Shown here piece after piece: positions 1-9,004 of a DNA stretch of 64,000 nucleotides. The notes beneath the pieces were generated by a model. That model worked only from the letters and a program-made list of their open reading frames with translations, had not been told where the DNA came from and searched no databases. Origin of the DNA: Sulfurospirillum arsenophilum NBRC 109478 (GTDB lineage Bacteria; Campylobacterota; Campylobacteria; Campylobacterales; Sulfurospirillaceae); assembly GCF_000813345.1 (NCBI RefSeq), contig NZ_BBQF01000002.1:186001-250000 (forward strand). The letters run 5' to 3'. The position numbers and the translations under genes were made by a program. Positions within the stretch are counted from its first letter, which is position 1. Each line of letters begins with the position of its first letter.

Positions 1-2090
1 TCAAAGAAGAGATTGCGAAAAAAGAGGGCAATATCAAAGCATTGAACGATAAAATCGTACTTTTAAACAGTGAAAAACTAAATTTTGAAGCTGAAGTGAA
101 AAAACGTGTCGATGAAAATGACAAAATTCACAATAAGAACTACAAAGTTTTCAATGAAAAAATTGCCAATTTTGATGCCTCTAAAAAAGAGTTGATCGAC
201 AAACTTGATAAACAACTCAATGAATACAAAGCCACCGCCAAAGAGAATAGCGAACGTGTACAATTTCACATCAATGAACTTAGTGCATCGAATAATGAGC
301 TTAAACTTAAAAATGATGAAAAAGAAAAAGAGTTACAAGGTTTAAAATCACAGTTAATCGCAACTAAAACAGAGAGCCAAAAAGCTAAAGAGAGCAATGA
401 TGGTACACTGAAAGAACTTCGTGCCACTTTGGACGAGTTTAAAGCGAGTAGCAAAGCAAAAGAGAGCGACTATATCGCTAAGATCCAACTACTGCAAGCA
501 GATATTAAAGAGAAAGAGGCGGCCATTGTCTCGAATAGAAAAGACGAGGCGCTTAAAATTGCAGCTTTAGAAAAAGAGATCAAAGTCAAAGCAATTGAGT
601 TACAAAAAATTCAAACGGAAAATGCACGCAATGAAGGCGCACTACAATCTTTACATGTAAAGCTCAAAGATGCTGAAGACAACGCAACGAAAGCAACCAA
701 TAAAATTGTTGAAGAGCTTAAAGCCAAAGTTACAACATTTGAAAAAAACCGTATCAGTGAAGATGCAAAAATGGTCGGACTCAAAGATGAACTTCGTCGC
801 AAAGAAATTGAGTATTTTGACATCCTTAAAGAAAAAGATAAAGAGCTGAAAGCAAAAGAAGCGACGTTGGTTGCGAACAAAGAAGGCACTAAAAAGATAG
901 AAGCCCTTAAAGCTTCAACGGAAGAGAACCTCTCTAAGTTTAAAGAAGAGTTCAAACAAAAAGAGCTTCAACATTTAGCTGAGATTAAAGCTCTTCAGGG
1001 GGAAATAAAAGCAAAAGAGAGCCAGTTGTCTGCTTCCAATAAAGAAGAGACGCTTAAGAGCATAGCGTTGGAAAAAGAGCTGAAAGCAAAAGAAGCAGCG
1101 ATGGTTGCAAACAAAGAAGAGATGAAAAAAGTTGAAGCCCAAAAAGCGGCGAGTGAAGAGAAACTTGCCAAGCTCAAAGAAGAGATAAAAAATCAACAAC
1201 TTCAAAGCTTAGAGGCGACTAAAGCTTTACAAGCAGAGCTCAAAGCAAAAGAGAGCCAAATATCCTCTTTCAATAAAGAAGAGACCCTTAAAAGCATCGC
1301 TTTAGAGAAAGAACTCAGAGCTAAAGAGGCAACCATTGTTGCCAATAAAGAAAACTATAAAAAGACAGAAGTACTCAAAGCTTCATTAGACGAAAACATA
1401 GCAAAACTCAAAGAAGAGTTCAAGCAGAAAGAACTTCAGTATTTAGAGGCAACCAAAGCACTGCAAGCAGAGCTGAAAGTGAAAGAGACACAACTTGGGT
1501 CAAGTAAAAAAGATGAAACACTTAAAATTATAGCACTTGAAAAAGAACTCAAACAAAAAGAGAGTACTTTGGCGCAAAACCAAGAGGAGTTTAATAAACG
1601 CATTGCTTCGAATGAGCAAACCATTAAAACCTTGAATGAAAAGCTAAAACTCTTAGAAACCACAACACCGAAAGTAGCTGTTGCTAAGACTTCCGCACCT
1701 GCACCTAAAGGCGCAAAACTTACGATGCTCGACAAAGTTACATGTACAGATATGGGAACAGGGGTTAATGCCATTTCTGAAACGTGCAAACAAGAAGTTC
1801 AAACGTTCCTAGCGAAGTACGATAGCTCGTATTTCTTTGAGGTTGCGCCGATTGTCGATAATGGAGGTTTTGCCTCACTCAAGCTTATCAAAAGTAAAAA
1901 AATGGGAGTGGAAGATACTGAGATTGACCGCATTAGTGGTCTAGCCAATATCGGTCTTGGAAAAGCCAGAGCAAAAGCGGGTGGAGAATTAGTCGAGTCT
2001 TACGTAGGAGAAGGCGCTAAGATCAGTTATGCTCTTTCAAATATTGAGCAAGATAAAGCACGAGGCTTCCAAATCAGGGTGTACCATTAA
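1..2090 (+). CDS. Large coiled-coil protein with C-terminal OmpA-like-looking domain (5' end outside window)
   Basis: The reading frame is open from the first base of the window, so the true start lies upstream. The first in-frame TTG at 42 is inside continuing coiled coil and is not a convincing start. About 560 visible residues are Lys/Glu/Leu-rich heptad-like sequence. Within them a 78-residue unit (234 bp) repeats three times in tandem from about 843, with a partial fourth. A Pro/Ala linker follows, then a globular C-terminal domain of about 120 residues with two Cys and a late segment (ANIGLGKARAKAGGELV) that resembles the helix of OmpA/MotB-type domains; that resemblance is weak. A TTTACATGTAAA palindrome at 650-661 is read as LHVK. 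The trmN6-like gene begins 3 bases after the stop. Function unknown; a structural or envelope role is a guess. Confidence 0.75.
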   Translation, partial: KEEIAKKEGNIKALNDKIVLLNSEKLNFEAEVKKRVDENDKIHNKNYKVFNEKIANFDASKKELIDKLDKQLNEYKATAKENSERVQFHINELSASNNELKLKNDEKEKELQGLKSQLIATKTESQKAKESNDGTLKELRATLDEFKASSKAKESDYIAKIQLLQADIKEKEAAIVSNRKDEALKIAALEKEIKVKAIELQKIQTENARNEGALQSLHVKLKDAEDNATKATNKIVEELKAKVTTFEKNRISEDAKMVGLKDELRRKEIEYFDILKEKDKELKAKEATLVANKEGTKKIEALKASTEENLSKFKEEFKQKELQHLAEIKALQGEIKAKESQLSASNKEETLKSIALEKELKAKEAAMVANKEEMKKVEAQKAASEEKLAKLKEEIKNQQLQSLEATKALQAELKAKESQISSFNKEETLKSIALEKELRAKEATIVANKENYKKTEVLKASLDENIAKLKEEFKQKELQYLEATKALQAELKVKETQLGSSKKDETLKIIALEKELKQKESTLAQNQEEFNKRIASNEQTIKTLNEKLKLLETTTPKVAVAKTSAPAPKGAKLTMLDKVTCTDMGTGVNAISETCKQEVQTFLAKYDSSYFFEVAPIVDNGGFASLKLIKSKKMGVEDTEIDRISGLANIGLGKARAKAGGELVESYVGEGAKISYALSNIEQDKARGFQIRVYH
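843..1544 (+). repeat. Three in-frame tandem 234-bp units in the coiled-coil gene
   Basis: Units start at 843, 1077 and 1311 (GAGCTG/GAACTC encoding the Glu-Leu of KELKAKEA-like heptads), and the same register returns at 1545. Spacing is exactly 234 bp each time, equal to 78 codons. The units have diverged at the base level but keep length and phase. Confidence 0.85.
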
Positions 2091-2092
2091 GC

Positions 2093-2791
2093 ATGAATTT
2101 ATTTCAACCTGAGAAAGGATACCGTTACAACAGTGACACACTTCTGCTCTATGATTTTATAAGCGCTGTTCATCCCAAAGGTGAAGTTTTAGACGTAGGG
2201 TGTGGCTGTGGCATTTTGGGGCTTTTGCTGAAACGCGATTTTCCAAGTGTTAAAATGCACCTTTTGGATATCCAAGAGCAAAATTGCACCATTGCAAAGG
2301 CAAACGCAGAAGCTAACAACATACCAATCGAAAGCTTTACATGTAACGATTTTTTACAGACAAAATTTGAGCATAAATTTGACATGATCGTATCCAATCC
2401 TCCTTTTTACCATAAGGGTGGTGTTATAAGTGATGATGATACACTTTTCTTAAGTCGACATAGCAGTGCACTTCCCTTTGTTGCCTTCGCGCAAAAAGTC
2501 ACTAAAACGCTCTCCAATCGGGGATATTTTTGTTTCTGCTATGATGCCAAACAGATAGACAGCCTTATGGCAGCACTGCTTGGAAATGGACTCAATGTAG
2601 AAGATCTCTGTTTTGTGCATTCAAAAGAAGATAAAGAAGCATCATTGGTGCTCATTCGAGCGCGCAAAAATTCTAAAACGCTTTGTAAAATTCATCCACC
2701 ACTTTTCATCTACAGAGAAGAGTCGTTTACTCCACGAGTACAGGCAATCTTTGATCGATCAAAAACACAGAGTGTGACATGGAAAAACTAA
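2093..2791 (+). CDS. trmN6: tRNA1(Val) (adenine-37 N6)-methyltransferase family protein
   Basis: Class I SAM-dependent methyltransferase of the YfiC/TrmN6 family, which methylates N6 of A37 in tRNA-Val in E. coli. Visible are the SAM-binding glycine motif DVGCGCGILG near residue 37 and the adenine-N6 catalytic tetrad NPPF in SNPPFYHKGG near residue 103. Length 232 aa is normal for the family. The N-terminal QPEKGYRYNSDTLLL also fits, matching the family's G-x-R-x-x-x-D-x-x-L-L pattern. ATG at 2093 follows the coiled-coil gene by 2 bases and the 3' end overlaps the next gene by 13 bases, so it is translated within one operon. A near-perfect palindrome copy (2336-2347) encodes FTCN. The methyltransferase fold is certain; the exact tRNA target is inferred from family. 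Confidence 0.82.
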   Translation: MNLFQPEKGYRYNSDTLLLYDFISAVHPKGEVLDVGCGCGILGLLLKRDFPSVKMHLLDIQEQNCTIAKANAEANNIPIESFTCNDFLQTKFEHKFDMIVSNPPFYHKGGVISDDDTLFLSRHSSALPFVAFAQKVTKTLSNRGYFCFCYDAKQIDSLMAALLGNGLNVEDLCFVHSKEDKEASLVLIRARKNSKTLCKIHPPLFIYREESFTPRVQAIFDRSKTQSVTWKN

Positions 2792-3159
2792 TGAAAATGG
2801 ATGGATACCCTTATGCGTTTGATCCTAAAGCCTGTCAAAGTTGCTCTGGAAAATGCTGCATTGGAGAGAGTGGATACATATGGGTAAGCCAAGAGGAGAT
2901 AAGTGCTATTGCACAAAAACTTTCTTTGTCAAAAGAAGAGTTTATCAATAAGTATTTACTAAAAATTCGCTATCGTTTCACGATTAAAGAGATCGTGTAT
3001 GAAGGCGGTTATGGTTGCGTCTTTTTTGATATGGAAAAAAAGATGTGTCGTATCTACGACGTACGCCCACAACAGTGCCGTACATTCCCATTTTGGGAGT
3101 ATTTTAAAGAAAACATTGACGAGGTAGTTACAGAATGTCCCGGTATTATTCGCTTATAG
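2779..3159 (+). CDS. YkgJ/UPF0153 family CxxC cluster protein
   Basis: A 126-aa protein with the cysteine arrangement of the YkgJ (UPF0153, putative zinc/iron-chelating) family: CQSCSGKCC near residue 19, then GCVFFD, CRIYDVRPQQCRTFPFW, and a last Cys near the C-terminus. The family has about eight conserved Cys and is suspected to bind an iron-sulfur cluster or zinc, but its biochemical role is not established. ATG 2779 lies inside the end of the methyltransferase gene, and the end overlaps the lipoprotein gene start by 25 bases, so translational coupling is likely. Length is typical. Confidence 0.8.
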   Translation: MEKLMKMDGYPYAFDPKACQSCSGKCCIGESGYIWVSQEEISAIAQKLSLSKEEFINKYLLKIRYRFTIKEIVYEGGYGCVFFDMEKKMCRIYDVRPQQCRTFPFWEYFKENIDEVVTECPGIIRL

Positions 3160-4406
3160 TCGTTCTTTTTTTATTGGTGGGATGTGCCACCAAAGAGGTT
3201 GTTGTTACGAAGGAAACCACTAAAAAGGTTTTTGAAGAAGAGGATAACCTTATTTTACAAGCATTAAATTACCAACAAAATGGCGATTATGTCAATGCAC
3301 GCAAAATTTACCATACGCTTTATGAACAGAGTCAAAAGAAAGTTTACCTTACTGAAGATGCAGGACTTGCCTTTATTTTGGATGATCCGGATGCACGTGA
3401 GCTGATTATGCAAGGCATTCGTAAATATCCCGATGAAAAAAACTTTAACCGCTTACTGGTGGGTCAATTTGTTAAAGAAAAGCGCTATGAAGATGCTGAA
3501 AAAGAGATTTTAAAACTTATTGCATACGATAAAAGTGTACAACATCTCAGCATTGCTGGTAATCTTTATTTACAGATGAAAGCATATGACTTTGCCCTAA
3601 AATACTTTGAAAGTGCCTACAAACAAGAGCAAAATGAAGATTTAATGCTCAATATTGTCGAGCTTTTATACCGCTTCTTAGGTCGTAAAGATGATGCTGT
3701 AGCATACTTAGAAACGTATGCCAATATGGAAGGCTGTGGAAATCACACCTGTTACAAACTCATTGAAATTTACGGACGTGATCGTAATGTACAAGGCTTA
3801 ATTGCAACCTATAAAAAACTCTATAAAGAGCAACAAACCGAAGAGATCGCAAAAAAAATAGTAGAACTTATGATGTACATTAAAGATGTCAAAGGGGCTA
3901 CTACATTTTTAGAAAAAGCACAAATTAACCAAGATATTCTCTTGCAAATCTACGCAACACAGAAAAAATTTACAGAGGCCTACAACTTGGCTGAAAGACT
4001 CTATACAGAGAGTAAAAATCTTGACTATCTAGGGAAAATGGCTATATATGAGTATGAACTGAACAAAGCAAAACTCTCACCCGAAGTCATACAGTCTATT
4101 TCTCAAAAGTTTAATGAAGTAACCAGCTTGCTTAAAGATTCTGTGTATCTTAACTACTATGGCTATCTGTTAATCGATCATAACATTGACATTCCTAAAG
4201 GTATTGCATTGGTTCAAGAGGCACTTAAGTTAGAGCCAAATTCACCGTATTTTCTTGATTCCCTTGCATGGGGTTATTATAAACAAGGTCAATGCGATGA
4301 GGCCTATAATATCATGAAATATTTTGGTGATAATGTCATGGAAGAAGAGGTTGCTGTGCATATTGAAGCGATCAAAAAATGTTTGAAAGAGAAACAAGCG
4401 CAATGA
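3135..4406 (+). CDS. TPR-repeat lipoprotein
   Basis: 423 aa. A short signal peptide (hydrophobic [10 protein letters not shown]) ends in a lipobox LVGC with the lipidated Cys at residue 17, predicting a periplasm-facing lipoprotein. The remainder is almost entirely helical with tetratricopeptide-like units, such as [40 protein letters not shown] and a C-terminal [20 protein letters not shown]. Similar TPR lipoproteins occur throughout Campylobacterota as protein-interaction scaffolds; the partner is unknown. Its stop codon overlaps the trpC start in an ATGA junction. Confidence 0.8.
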   Translation: MSRYYSLIVVLFLLVGCATKEVVVTKETTKKVFEEEDNLILQALNYQQNGDYVNARKIYHTLYEQSQKKVYLTEDAGLAFILDDPDARELIMQGIRKYPDEKNFNRLLVGQFVKEKRYEDAEKEILKLIAYDKSVQHLSIAGNLYLQMKAYDFALKYFESAYKQEQNEDLMLNIVELLYRFLGRKDDAVAYLETYANMEGCGNHTCYKLIEIYGRDRNVQGLIATYKKLYKEQQTEEIAKKIVELMMYIKDVKGATTFLEKAQINQDILLQIYATQKKFTEAYNLAERLYTESKNLDYLGKMAIYEYELNKAKLSPEVIQSISQKFNEVTSLLKDSVYLNYYGYLLIDHNIDIPKGIALVQEALKLEPNSPYFLDSLAWGYYKQGQCDEAYNIMKYFGDNVMEEEVAVHIEAIKKCLKEKQAQ

Positions 4407-5191
4407 TTTTAGATGAAATTATAAAACGAACCCGTGAAGATTTAGAGAAGAAGAAAAAAGAATATACCATTGATTGGTTGGGCAGAAGTCTTGCCTTTAA
4501 CCCTTTTATGCCTCGTGATGTTAAGCCTTATCTCAAGGCAACACCGGATAACCCGTATCGCATTATTGCGGAGGTCAAAAAAGCAAGTCCGAGTAAGGGT
4601 ATCATTAAAGCTGATTTTGATCCACTCGCCATTGCTAAAGCATATGAGTTAGGAGGGGCTGATGCTATCTCTGTTTTAACGGAGCCTCACTATTTTCAAG
4701 GAAATCTTGAGTATTTAACCCAAATTCGCCGTTATGTGCCGACACCTCTGTTACGTAAAGATTTTATTGTCGATGAGTACCAGATACTTGAAGCTCTTGT
4801 TTATGGGGCTGATTTTATTTTATTGATCGCAAAAGCGCTCTCGAAAGCTGAATTGAAGCATCTTTTAGAGTATGCATTACGACTTGGGCTTGAAGTTTTA
4901 GTCGAAATACATGATAAAGAAGATCTTGTAAAAGCAATCTTTGCAGGTGCAAATATTATTGGTATTAACCACCGTAACTTGGAAACTTTCGAGATGGACA
5001 TGAGCTTAACGGAAAAACTTATGCCTCTTATTCCTCAAGGAAAGATCATTGTTGCAGAGAGCGGATTGAACGATAAAGAGACGATTAAGCACTTAAGTAA
5101 AGTTGGTGCAGATGCCTTTTTGATTGGTGAGTATTTTATGAGAGAACCTGACATTCAAGTTTCATTAGAAGCCATGAAAAAGGTAGATTGA
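4403..5191 (+). CDS. trpC: Indole-3-glycerol phosphate synthase
   Basis: Closes the indole ring in tryptophan synthesis by converting CdRP to indole-3-glycerol phosphate. Monofunctional TIM barrel of 262 aa. Family motifs are in order: [13 protein letters not shown] (catalytic Lys and phosphate site), [37 protein letters not shown] (catalytic Lys), [21 protein letters not shown] and [13 protein letters not shown] chose ATG 4403 ([10 protein letters not shown]), which overlaps the previous stop as ATGA, over an in-frame ATG at 4379 that would add eight unlikely residues. No other trp gene is nearby, so the pathway is split on this chromosome. Confidence 0.95.
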   Translation: MILDEIIKRTREDLEKKKKEYTIDWLGRSLAFNPFMPRDVKPYLKATPDNPYRIIAEVKKASPSKGIIKADFDPLAIAKAYELGGADAISVLTEPHYFQGNLEYLTQIRRYVPTPLLRKDFIVDEYQILEALVYGADFILLIAKALSKAELKHLLEYALRLGLEVLVEIHDKEDLVKAIFAGANIIGINHRNLETFEMDMSLTEKLMPLIPQGKIIVAESGLNDKETIKHLSKVGADAFLIGEYFMREPDIQVSLEAMKKVD

Positions 5192-5682
5192 TGAATTATA
5201 TGTATGCGCCTTGGCGTGATGTGTATTTTACAGATAAACCAGAAGGATGTGTCTTTTGTAATATTACAGAGCATCCTGAACTTGATGAGAAGCATCATGT
5301 TTTGTACCGTGATGAGTGCTGTTTTATTGTTATGAATCGTTACCCGTATTCTCCAGGGCATTTTATGGTCATCCCTCATCATCATACTGATTCTATAGAA
5401 GAGCTTGAGCCTGAAGTTTGGTTGCATCTCTCTTTTATAGTCCAGCGCTGTGTCAGAATGCTCAAAGAGGGCATTGGAGCACAAGGTGTGAACTTGGGTA
5501 TGAATCTTGGTAAAAGTGGAGGAGCGGGCATTGCAGAGCATATTCACTACCATGTCATCCCAAGATGGCTTGGTGACACCAATTTTATTACAACCATTGC
5601 TGACACAAGAGTCTATGGAACTGATTTTGAAAAAATCTACCAACATCTTAAAGGGCTTGTACCAGAGTATCTTTCATGTTAA
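5188..5682 (+). CDS. HIT family hydrolase (Ap4A-hydrolase/phosphorylase-like)
   Basis: 164-aa histidine-triad protein. The catalytic HxHxH is visible as [10 protein letters not shown] at residues 117-121, and an N-terminal CVFC (Cys20/Cys23) matches the zinc site of bacterial HIT proteins. HIT enzymes cleave nucleoside phosphoramidates or diadenosine polyphosphates; the substrate cannot be read from sequence. ATG 5188 overlaps the trpC stop (ATGA), and the 3' end overlaps mnmH by 7 bases. Confidence 0.88.
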   Translation: MMNYMYAPWRDVYFTDKPEGCVFCNITEHPELDEKHHVLYRDECCFIVMNRYPYSPGHFMVIPHHHTDSIEELEPEVWLHLSFIVQRCVRMLKEGIGAQGVNLGMNLGKSGGAGIAEHIHYHVIPRWLGDTNFITTIADTRVYGTDFEKIYQHLKGLVPEYLSC

Positions 5683-6689
5683 GTGACTTAGAAGTTGATG
5701 ACTTTATCGCTCATAAATCAACTTTTGATCTTTTAATCGATGCGCGAAGTCCCAAAGAGTATGCTGAATCACACATTCCAAATGCTCAAAATTTCTATGC
5801 GTTGAATGATGCTGAACATCAAGAAGTAGGCACACTCTACAAGCAAGTCTCACGTAACGATGCAAAAATACTAGGAGCGCGTTACATTTGTCAAAATGTA
5901 GCCCTTCATCTTCAAGAGATTGCAAAGTCCTATAAAATAGGCTCACGAATAGGTATTTATTGTGCAAGAGGAGGGCTTAGATCTAGCTCAATAGCCATCA
6001 TCCTCTCCCACATTGGCTACCAAGTCTACAGACTTCAAGGTGGCTATAAAAGTTACCGTGTGCATGTGCTTTCTTATCTTGAAAATATCCCCCACCATCG
6101 TTTTATCCTCCTTGGCGGAAATACGGGATGTGGTAAGAGTGAACTCTTGCAAACACTTCAACCTTCCATCGATCTTGAAAATCTTGCCAATCATCTAGGC
6201 TCTAGTTTTGGAAGTATCAAAGGGGCACAACCAAGCCAAAAAGCTTTTGAAAATAGTTTATGCGAAATTTTATGTAAAATTGATCCCAATGCCTATATAT
6301 TCATTGAAGCAGAAAGTAAACGAATGGGGAAATGCACCCTTCCTTCCCTTTTACATGCACGTATGAAAGAGAGTTTTCGCATCGAAATCACGGCTCCTCT
6401 AGCACAACGCGTTGAACGTATATTAAAAGATTATGAGAGAATTACACCTGAGTTTTTTAATCAAGCTATGCATATGATCGCACCTTATATTAAAAAAAGC
6501 GTGAAAGAAGAAGTGCAAAAAGCGTATGAAAGTCATGATCTTGCAGCAGTAGCGCAGACTTTACTTACACAGTATTATGATGTGGTCTATAAGAAACCCC
6601 ATCATGTTGATACGATCCTTGATAATGCAGATGCAAATGTCACTATTGAAGCACTTCAAGCTTTACATGTAAAGCTTACCAACGCCTAA
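5676..6689 (+). CDS. mnmH: tRNA 2-selenouridine / geranyl-2-thiouridine synthase
   Basis: 337 aa, normal for MnmH (SelU/YbbB). The N-terminal rhodanese domain carries the catalytic Cys96 in YCARGGLRSSS; a P-loop GGNTGCGKS follows at residues 147-155. The enzyme geranylates 2-thiouridine and replaces sulfur with selenium at the wobble base of Lys, Glu and Gln tRNAs, using selenophosphate. Its presence implies selenium use by the organism; selD is not in this window. The gene ends with a 20-bp perfect palindrome (6658-6677) read as ALHVKL, and its stop overlaps the stop of the convergent ABC gene by 4 bases, so there is no room for a separate terminator. Confidence 0.93.
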   Translation: MLSDLEVDDFIAHKSTFDLLIDARSPKEYAESHIPNAQNFYALNDAEHQEVGTLYKQVSRNDAKILGARYICQNVALHLQEIAKSYKIGSRIGIYCARGGLRSSSIAIILSHIGYQVYRLQGGYKSYRVHVLSYLENIPHHRFILLGGNTGCGKSELLQTLQPSIDLENLANHLGSSFGSIKGAQPSQKAFENSLCEILCKIDPNAYIFIEAESKRMGKCTLPSLLHARMKESFRIEITAPLAQRVERILKDYERITPEFFNQAMHMIAPYIKKSVKEEVQKAYESHDLAAVAQTLLTQYYDVVYKKPHHVDTILDNADANVTIEALQALHVKLTNA

Positions 6690-7438
6690 AAATGGTGCAT
6701 GTGGTAGTGTGAGTGTTGGAAGTCTTTGTGTTTATGCGCGTGAAGATGGAGCAAATTTCCCTCTATTAAGGTCTTTTTATCACGCATAAGTGCTTCAATC
6801 TCACCATTGTAAATGAGTTGATGCTTGTCATTGAGCACAAGCGCTTTATCCCCAAGCTCATACGCTAAAGAGATGTTATGCGTTGAAATGAGTGTGGTTA
6901 TATTCATCCCGGAGAGCAGATCCACAAACCATCCTGTTGTTTTAGGGTCCATATTGGCGGTTGGTTCATCCAAAAGCAAAAACTGTGGTTCTAGCGCTAA
7001 AATAGCACACAACATGACTTTTTGTTTTTCACCACCACTGAGTTTGAGAGGTGAGCTTTGAAGATGGTGTGTTAAACGAAATTTGTCAGCTATTTCACGT
7101 ACACGTTCGTCCACATTGGTGATGTCAAACTCGCGTAATCCAAAGGCAATTTCATCATAGACCGTCGGATTGAACATCATGGTTTCAGGATTTTGAAATA
7201 AAATACCTATCTCTTTACGAAAGTTTTTACCAACACTTTTTTTAGTGATTAATTGATCTTTATAGAAGTAATTTCCCTCTCCAAAATAAAGCCCCGCAAG
7301 AATGCGAAGGAGGGTGCTTTTACCACTTCCATTGTTACCCAGTAAAACGACTTTTTCGCCTGCTTTGATCTCAAATGAGAGTTTATCTAAAACGCATTTT
7401 GTTTCGTACTGATATGCTAAACTTTCAATCTTTATCAA
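6686..7438 (-). CDS. Nickel/cobalt ECF transporter ATP-binding subunit (CbiO/NikO-like)
   Basis: ABC ATPase energising the group I ECF metal importer encoded just upstream. Walker A GNNGSGKSTLL, signature LSGGEKQ, Walker B FLLLDEPTANMD and the switch His in STHN are all present. I start it at TTG 7438 because a strong AAGGGGG ribosome site sits about 6 bases upstream and the protein then begins like CbiO/NikO (IKIESLAYQYE); the longer frame would run deep into the T-component gene. Length is about 251 aa. The last 20 residues hold nine His (HLHAHKHKDF.. HSHYHMHHF), a likely Ni/Co-binding tail. Overlaps nikQ by about 14 bases. Confidence 0.9.
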   Translation of the reverse strand: MIKIESLAYQYETKCVLDKLSFEIKAGEKVVLLGNNGSGKSTLLRILAGLYFGEGNYFYKDQLITKKSVGKNFRKEIGILFQNPETMMFNPTVYDEIAFGLREFDITNVDERVREIADKFRLTHHLQSSPLKLSGGEKQKVMLCAILALEPQFLLLDEPTANMDPKTTGWFVDLLSGMNITTLISTHNISLAYELGDKALVLNDKHQLIYNGEIEALMRDKKTLIEGNLLHLHAHKHKDFQHSHYHMHHF

Positions 7439-8021
7439 AAAACCCCCTTGCCTTAAGTGCCAAACTTTTTTCCTCGCTATCATACAACGCTTTGGTAAAA
7501 AAATAACCAAAAACAGAGGTAATAAACTCTTTTTGAGAGCGTTCACTCATCTTTTTTATGAGCCTGCTTTTCAAAGAAAGCATAAAATTTTCATAGCTTT
7601 TTTGGTAGCTGTAAATTTGTGAAAGTGAAATGCTCAGAAGAAAACTCAGCGTCTTCGAAAATGAGAGAGCAAGAGCAATATTGACATAATGTGAAAAAAG
7701 CATCGTTGAGAGCGTCAAGTCAAAGACCCGTAAGTTAAAAAGAAGGAGATACTCCATCCACGGCTTTTGATTGAGAAGGGAAATAATCAAAAAACCCACA
7801 CTAATGGCAATGTTAAAAAAGAAAATGGATTTGAGGGCTTTTTTGAGTATCTTAAACCACGCTGTTCGCGCTAACAAAAGTAAAAGAATCGCAAAAAAGC
7901 CTAAAAGATAAAAGGAGTGGCTAGAGAGAATAATCGCTAGCCCTAGAAGATAGAGGCAAAAGAGGATTCTATCGCGCAAGCTTTTTCCCAAGCAGATAAA
8001 AAATTCCAAAAATAAGCGCAA
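7425..8021 (-). CDS. ECF transporter transmembrane T component (CbiQ/NikQ-like)
   Basis: 198 aa, very hydrophobic, with about five membrane helices. By position between the NikN-like and ATPase genes it is the scaffold T component of the nickel/cobalt importer. The usual coupling motifs of CbiQ (two Ala-Arg-Gly-like sites) appear in weakened form as KSRLIKK and KARGF near the C-terminus. The open start at 8021 overlaps the upstream gene by 53 bases; a later TTG (for example near LRDRILF) may be the true start. Confidence 0.78.
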   Translation of the reverse strand: MRLFLEFFICLGKSLRDRILFCLYLLGLAIILSSHSFYLLGFFAILLLLLARTAWFKILKKALKSIFFFNIAISVGFLIISLLNQKPWMEYLLLFNLRVFDLTLSTMLFSHYVNIALALSFSKTLSFLLSISLSQIYSYQKSYENFMLSLKSRLIKKMSERSQKEFITSVFGYFFTKALYDSEEKSLALKARGFFDKD

Positions 8022-8250
8022 CGCCTAGCATGCCTGAAAGATAGTACGCCAAAATATCGTTCATACCTTCTATCGTATAATCAGGAGCTAAGGCTTTTAC
8101 ATGAAAAGCATTGAGAATCCCTTCAGGAATGAAGCCTAACGCCTCTTGATAATATTCATTTTCCCATTCTGCCCATGCAGGGTTTTCGCTAATCAAACCA
8201 AGAGGAATCAGAATAAATAGAATAATCATTGGATAGAGAATTTTTTTCAT
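7969..8250 (-). CDS. Small membrane subunit of nickel/cobalt importer (CbiN/NikN-like, PDGLE-type)
   Basis: 93-aa protein with one N-terminal and one C-terminal membrane helix flanking a short periplasmic loop. This is the topology of CbiN/NikN subunits, which help load metal onto CbiM/NikM. The loop contains ENPAWAEWENEYYQEALGFIPEG, compatible with the family. It lies between the CbiM-like and CbiQ-like genes, overlapping both, which is the strongest evidence for its role. Its start codon overlaps the stop of cbiM. Confidence 0.78.
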   Translation of the reverse strand: MKKILYPMIILFILIPLGLISENPAWAEWENEYYQEALGFIPEGILNAFHVKALAPDYTIEGMNDILAYYLSGMLGVALIFGIFYLLGKKLAR

Positions 8251-8894
8251 GCGCTTGCTCCTTTATAGATACGGTTTTTTAGAATATAGCGATAGGCAAT
8301 ACCTGTAAAGATACCTTCCACTACACCAAAAAAAAGAATATGAGAACCTACAACAGCAGGAAAGGTAATCGCAAACCCAAAAGGAAAATAGAGAGGCTGA
8401 GCATCTACTGTGGCGATTAAAGGCTGAATACCAAGTAAAAGAGTAAGAACGATAGAGGCGCACACAATACCAATCCAACCACTGATATAAGGTGCAAAAG
8501 ATTTCTTTTTTAAAATTTGAAAAACATAGTAAGAAGAAAAAGAGGAGGCAAACGCCATCATAAGTGCATTTGCTGCGAGTGTTGTAACACCACCATCACC
8601 AAAGATAAGCGCTTGAATCAACAAAACTAAACTCACACATAACGAAGCGACCCAAGGCCCAAAGAGTATGGCAATGAGTGATGCCCCAACAGCATGTCCA
8701 CTCGTACCACCTGGAATGGGTATGTTAAACATCATAATAATAAAACTAAGCGCACTCAATGAAGCGATGAGTGGTAATGTTGTCTCATCAAGCTGTTCTT
8801 TGAGTTTTTTAAACGCAATCATCCACAGTGGCAAAGCAGCAGCATAGGTTGCAATACATGTAATAGGGGAGAGATAACCATCTGGAATATGCAT
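8247..8894 (-). CDS. Nickel/cobalt ECF transporter substrate-binding membrane protein (CbiM/NikM)
   Basis: Substrate-specific S component. I chose ATG 8894 because the mature family N-terminus MHIPDGYLSP follows; its free amine and His2 form the metal site, so the start is functionally fixed. The longer frame from 8957 would destroy that site. Further family signatures are GGTSGHAVGASL and about six membrane helices. Length is 215 aa. GGAGGT lies upstream. Nickel is favoured over cobalt because nickel-dependent lar genes occur in the same window, but the sequence alone does not separate the metals. Confidence 0.92.
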   Translation of the reverse strand: MHIPDGYLSPITCIATYAAALPLWMIAFKKLKEQLDETTLPLIASLSALSFIIMMFNIPIPGGTSGHAVGASLIAILFGPWVASLCVSLVLLIQALIFGDGGVTTLAANALMMAFASSFSSYYVFQILKKKSFAPYISGWIGIVCASIVLTLLLGIQPLIATVDAQPLYFPFGFAITFPAVVGSHILFFGVVEGIFTGIAYRYILKNRIYKGASA

Positions 8895-8929
8895 TGTAAG
8901 TAACCTCCAAAAATGTAAATCCAAATAAT

Positions 8930-8959
8930 AATTGAGCAATATATAAATATTACTCAATT
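8930..8959. promoter_or_regulatory. Imperfect 30-bp palindrome, candidate metal-regulator operator
   Basis: Arms AATTGAGCAATAT and ATATTACTCAATT (one mismatch) around ATAA. It lies 36 bases upstream of the CbiM/NikM start and just downstream of AT-rich -10-like sequence on the minus strand (TAATAATAATACTA, about 8965-8985), so a bound protein would block early transcription. NikR is the obvious candidate regulator, but the site is not a textbook NikR box. Confidence 0.5.
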
Positions 8960-9004
8960 AAATCTAGTATTATTATTACATCTCTAGTCTTAGTATTACT
9001 TGAA

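Noticed and set aside
843-1544. Tandem repeats as a possible CRISPR array
   Set aside because: Units are 234 bp, coding, in frame and without spacers.
8895-8957. Longer CbiM start at 8957
   Set aside because: It would bury the metal-binding N-terminus MHIPDG and run through the candidate operator.
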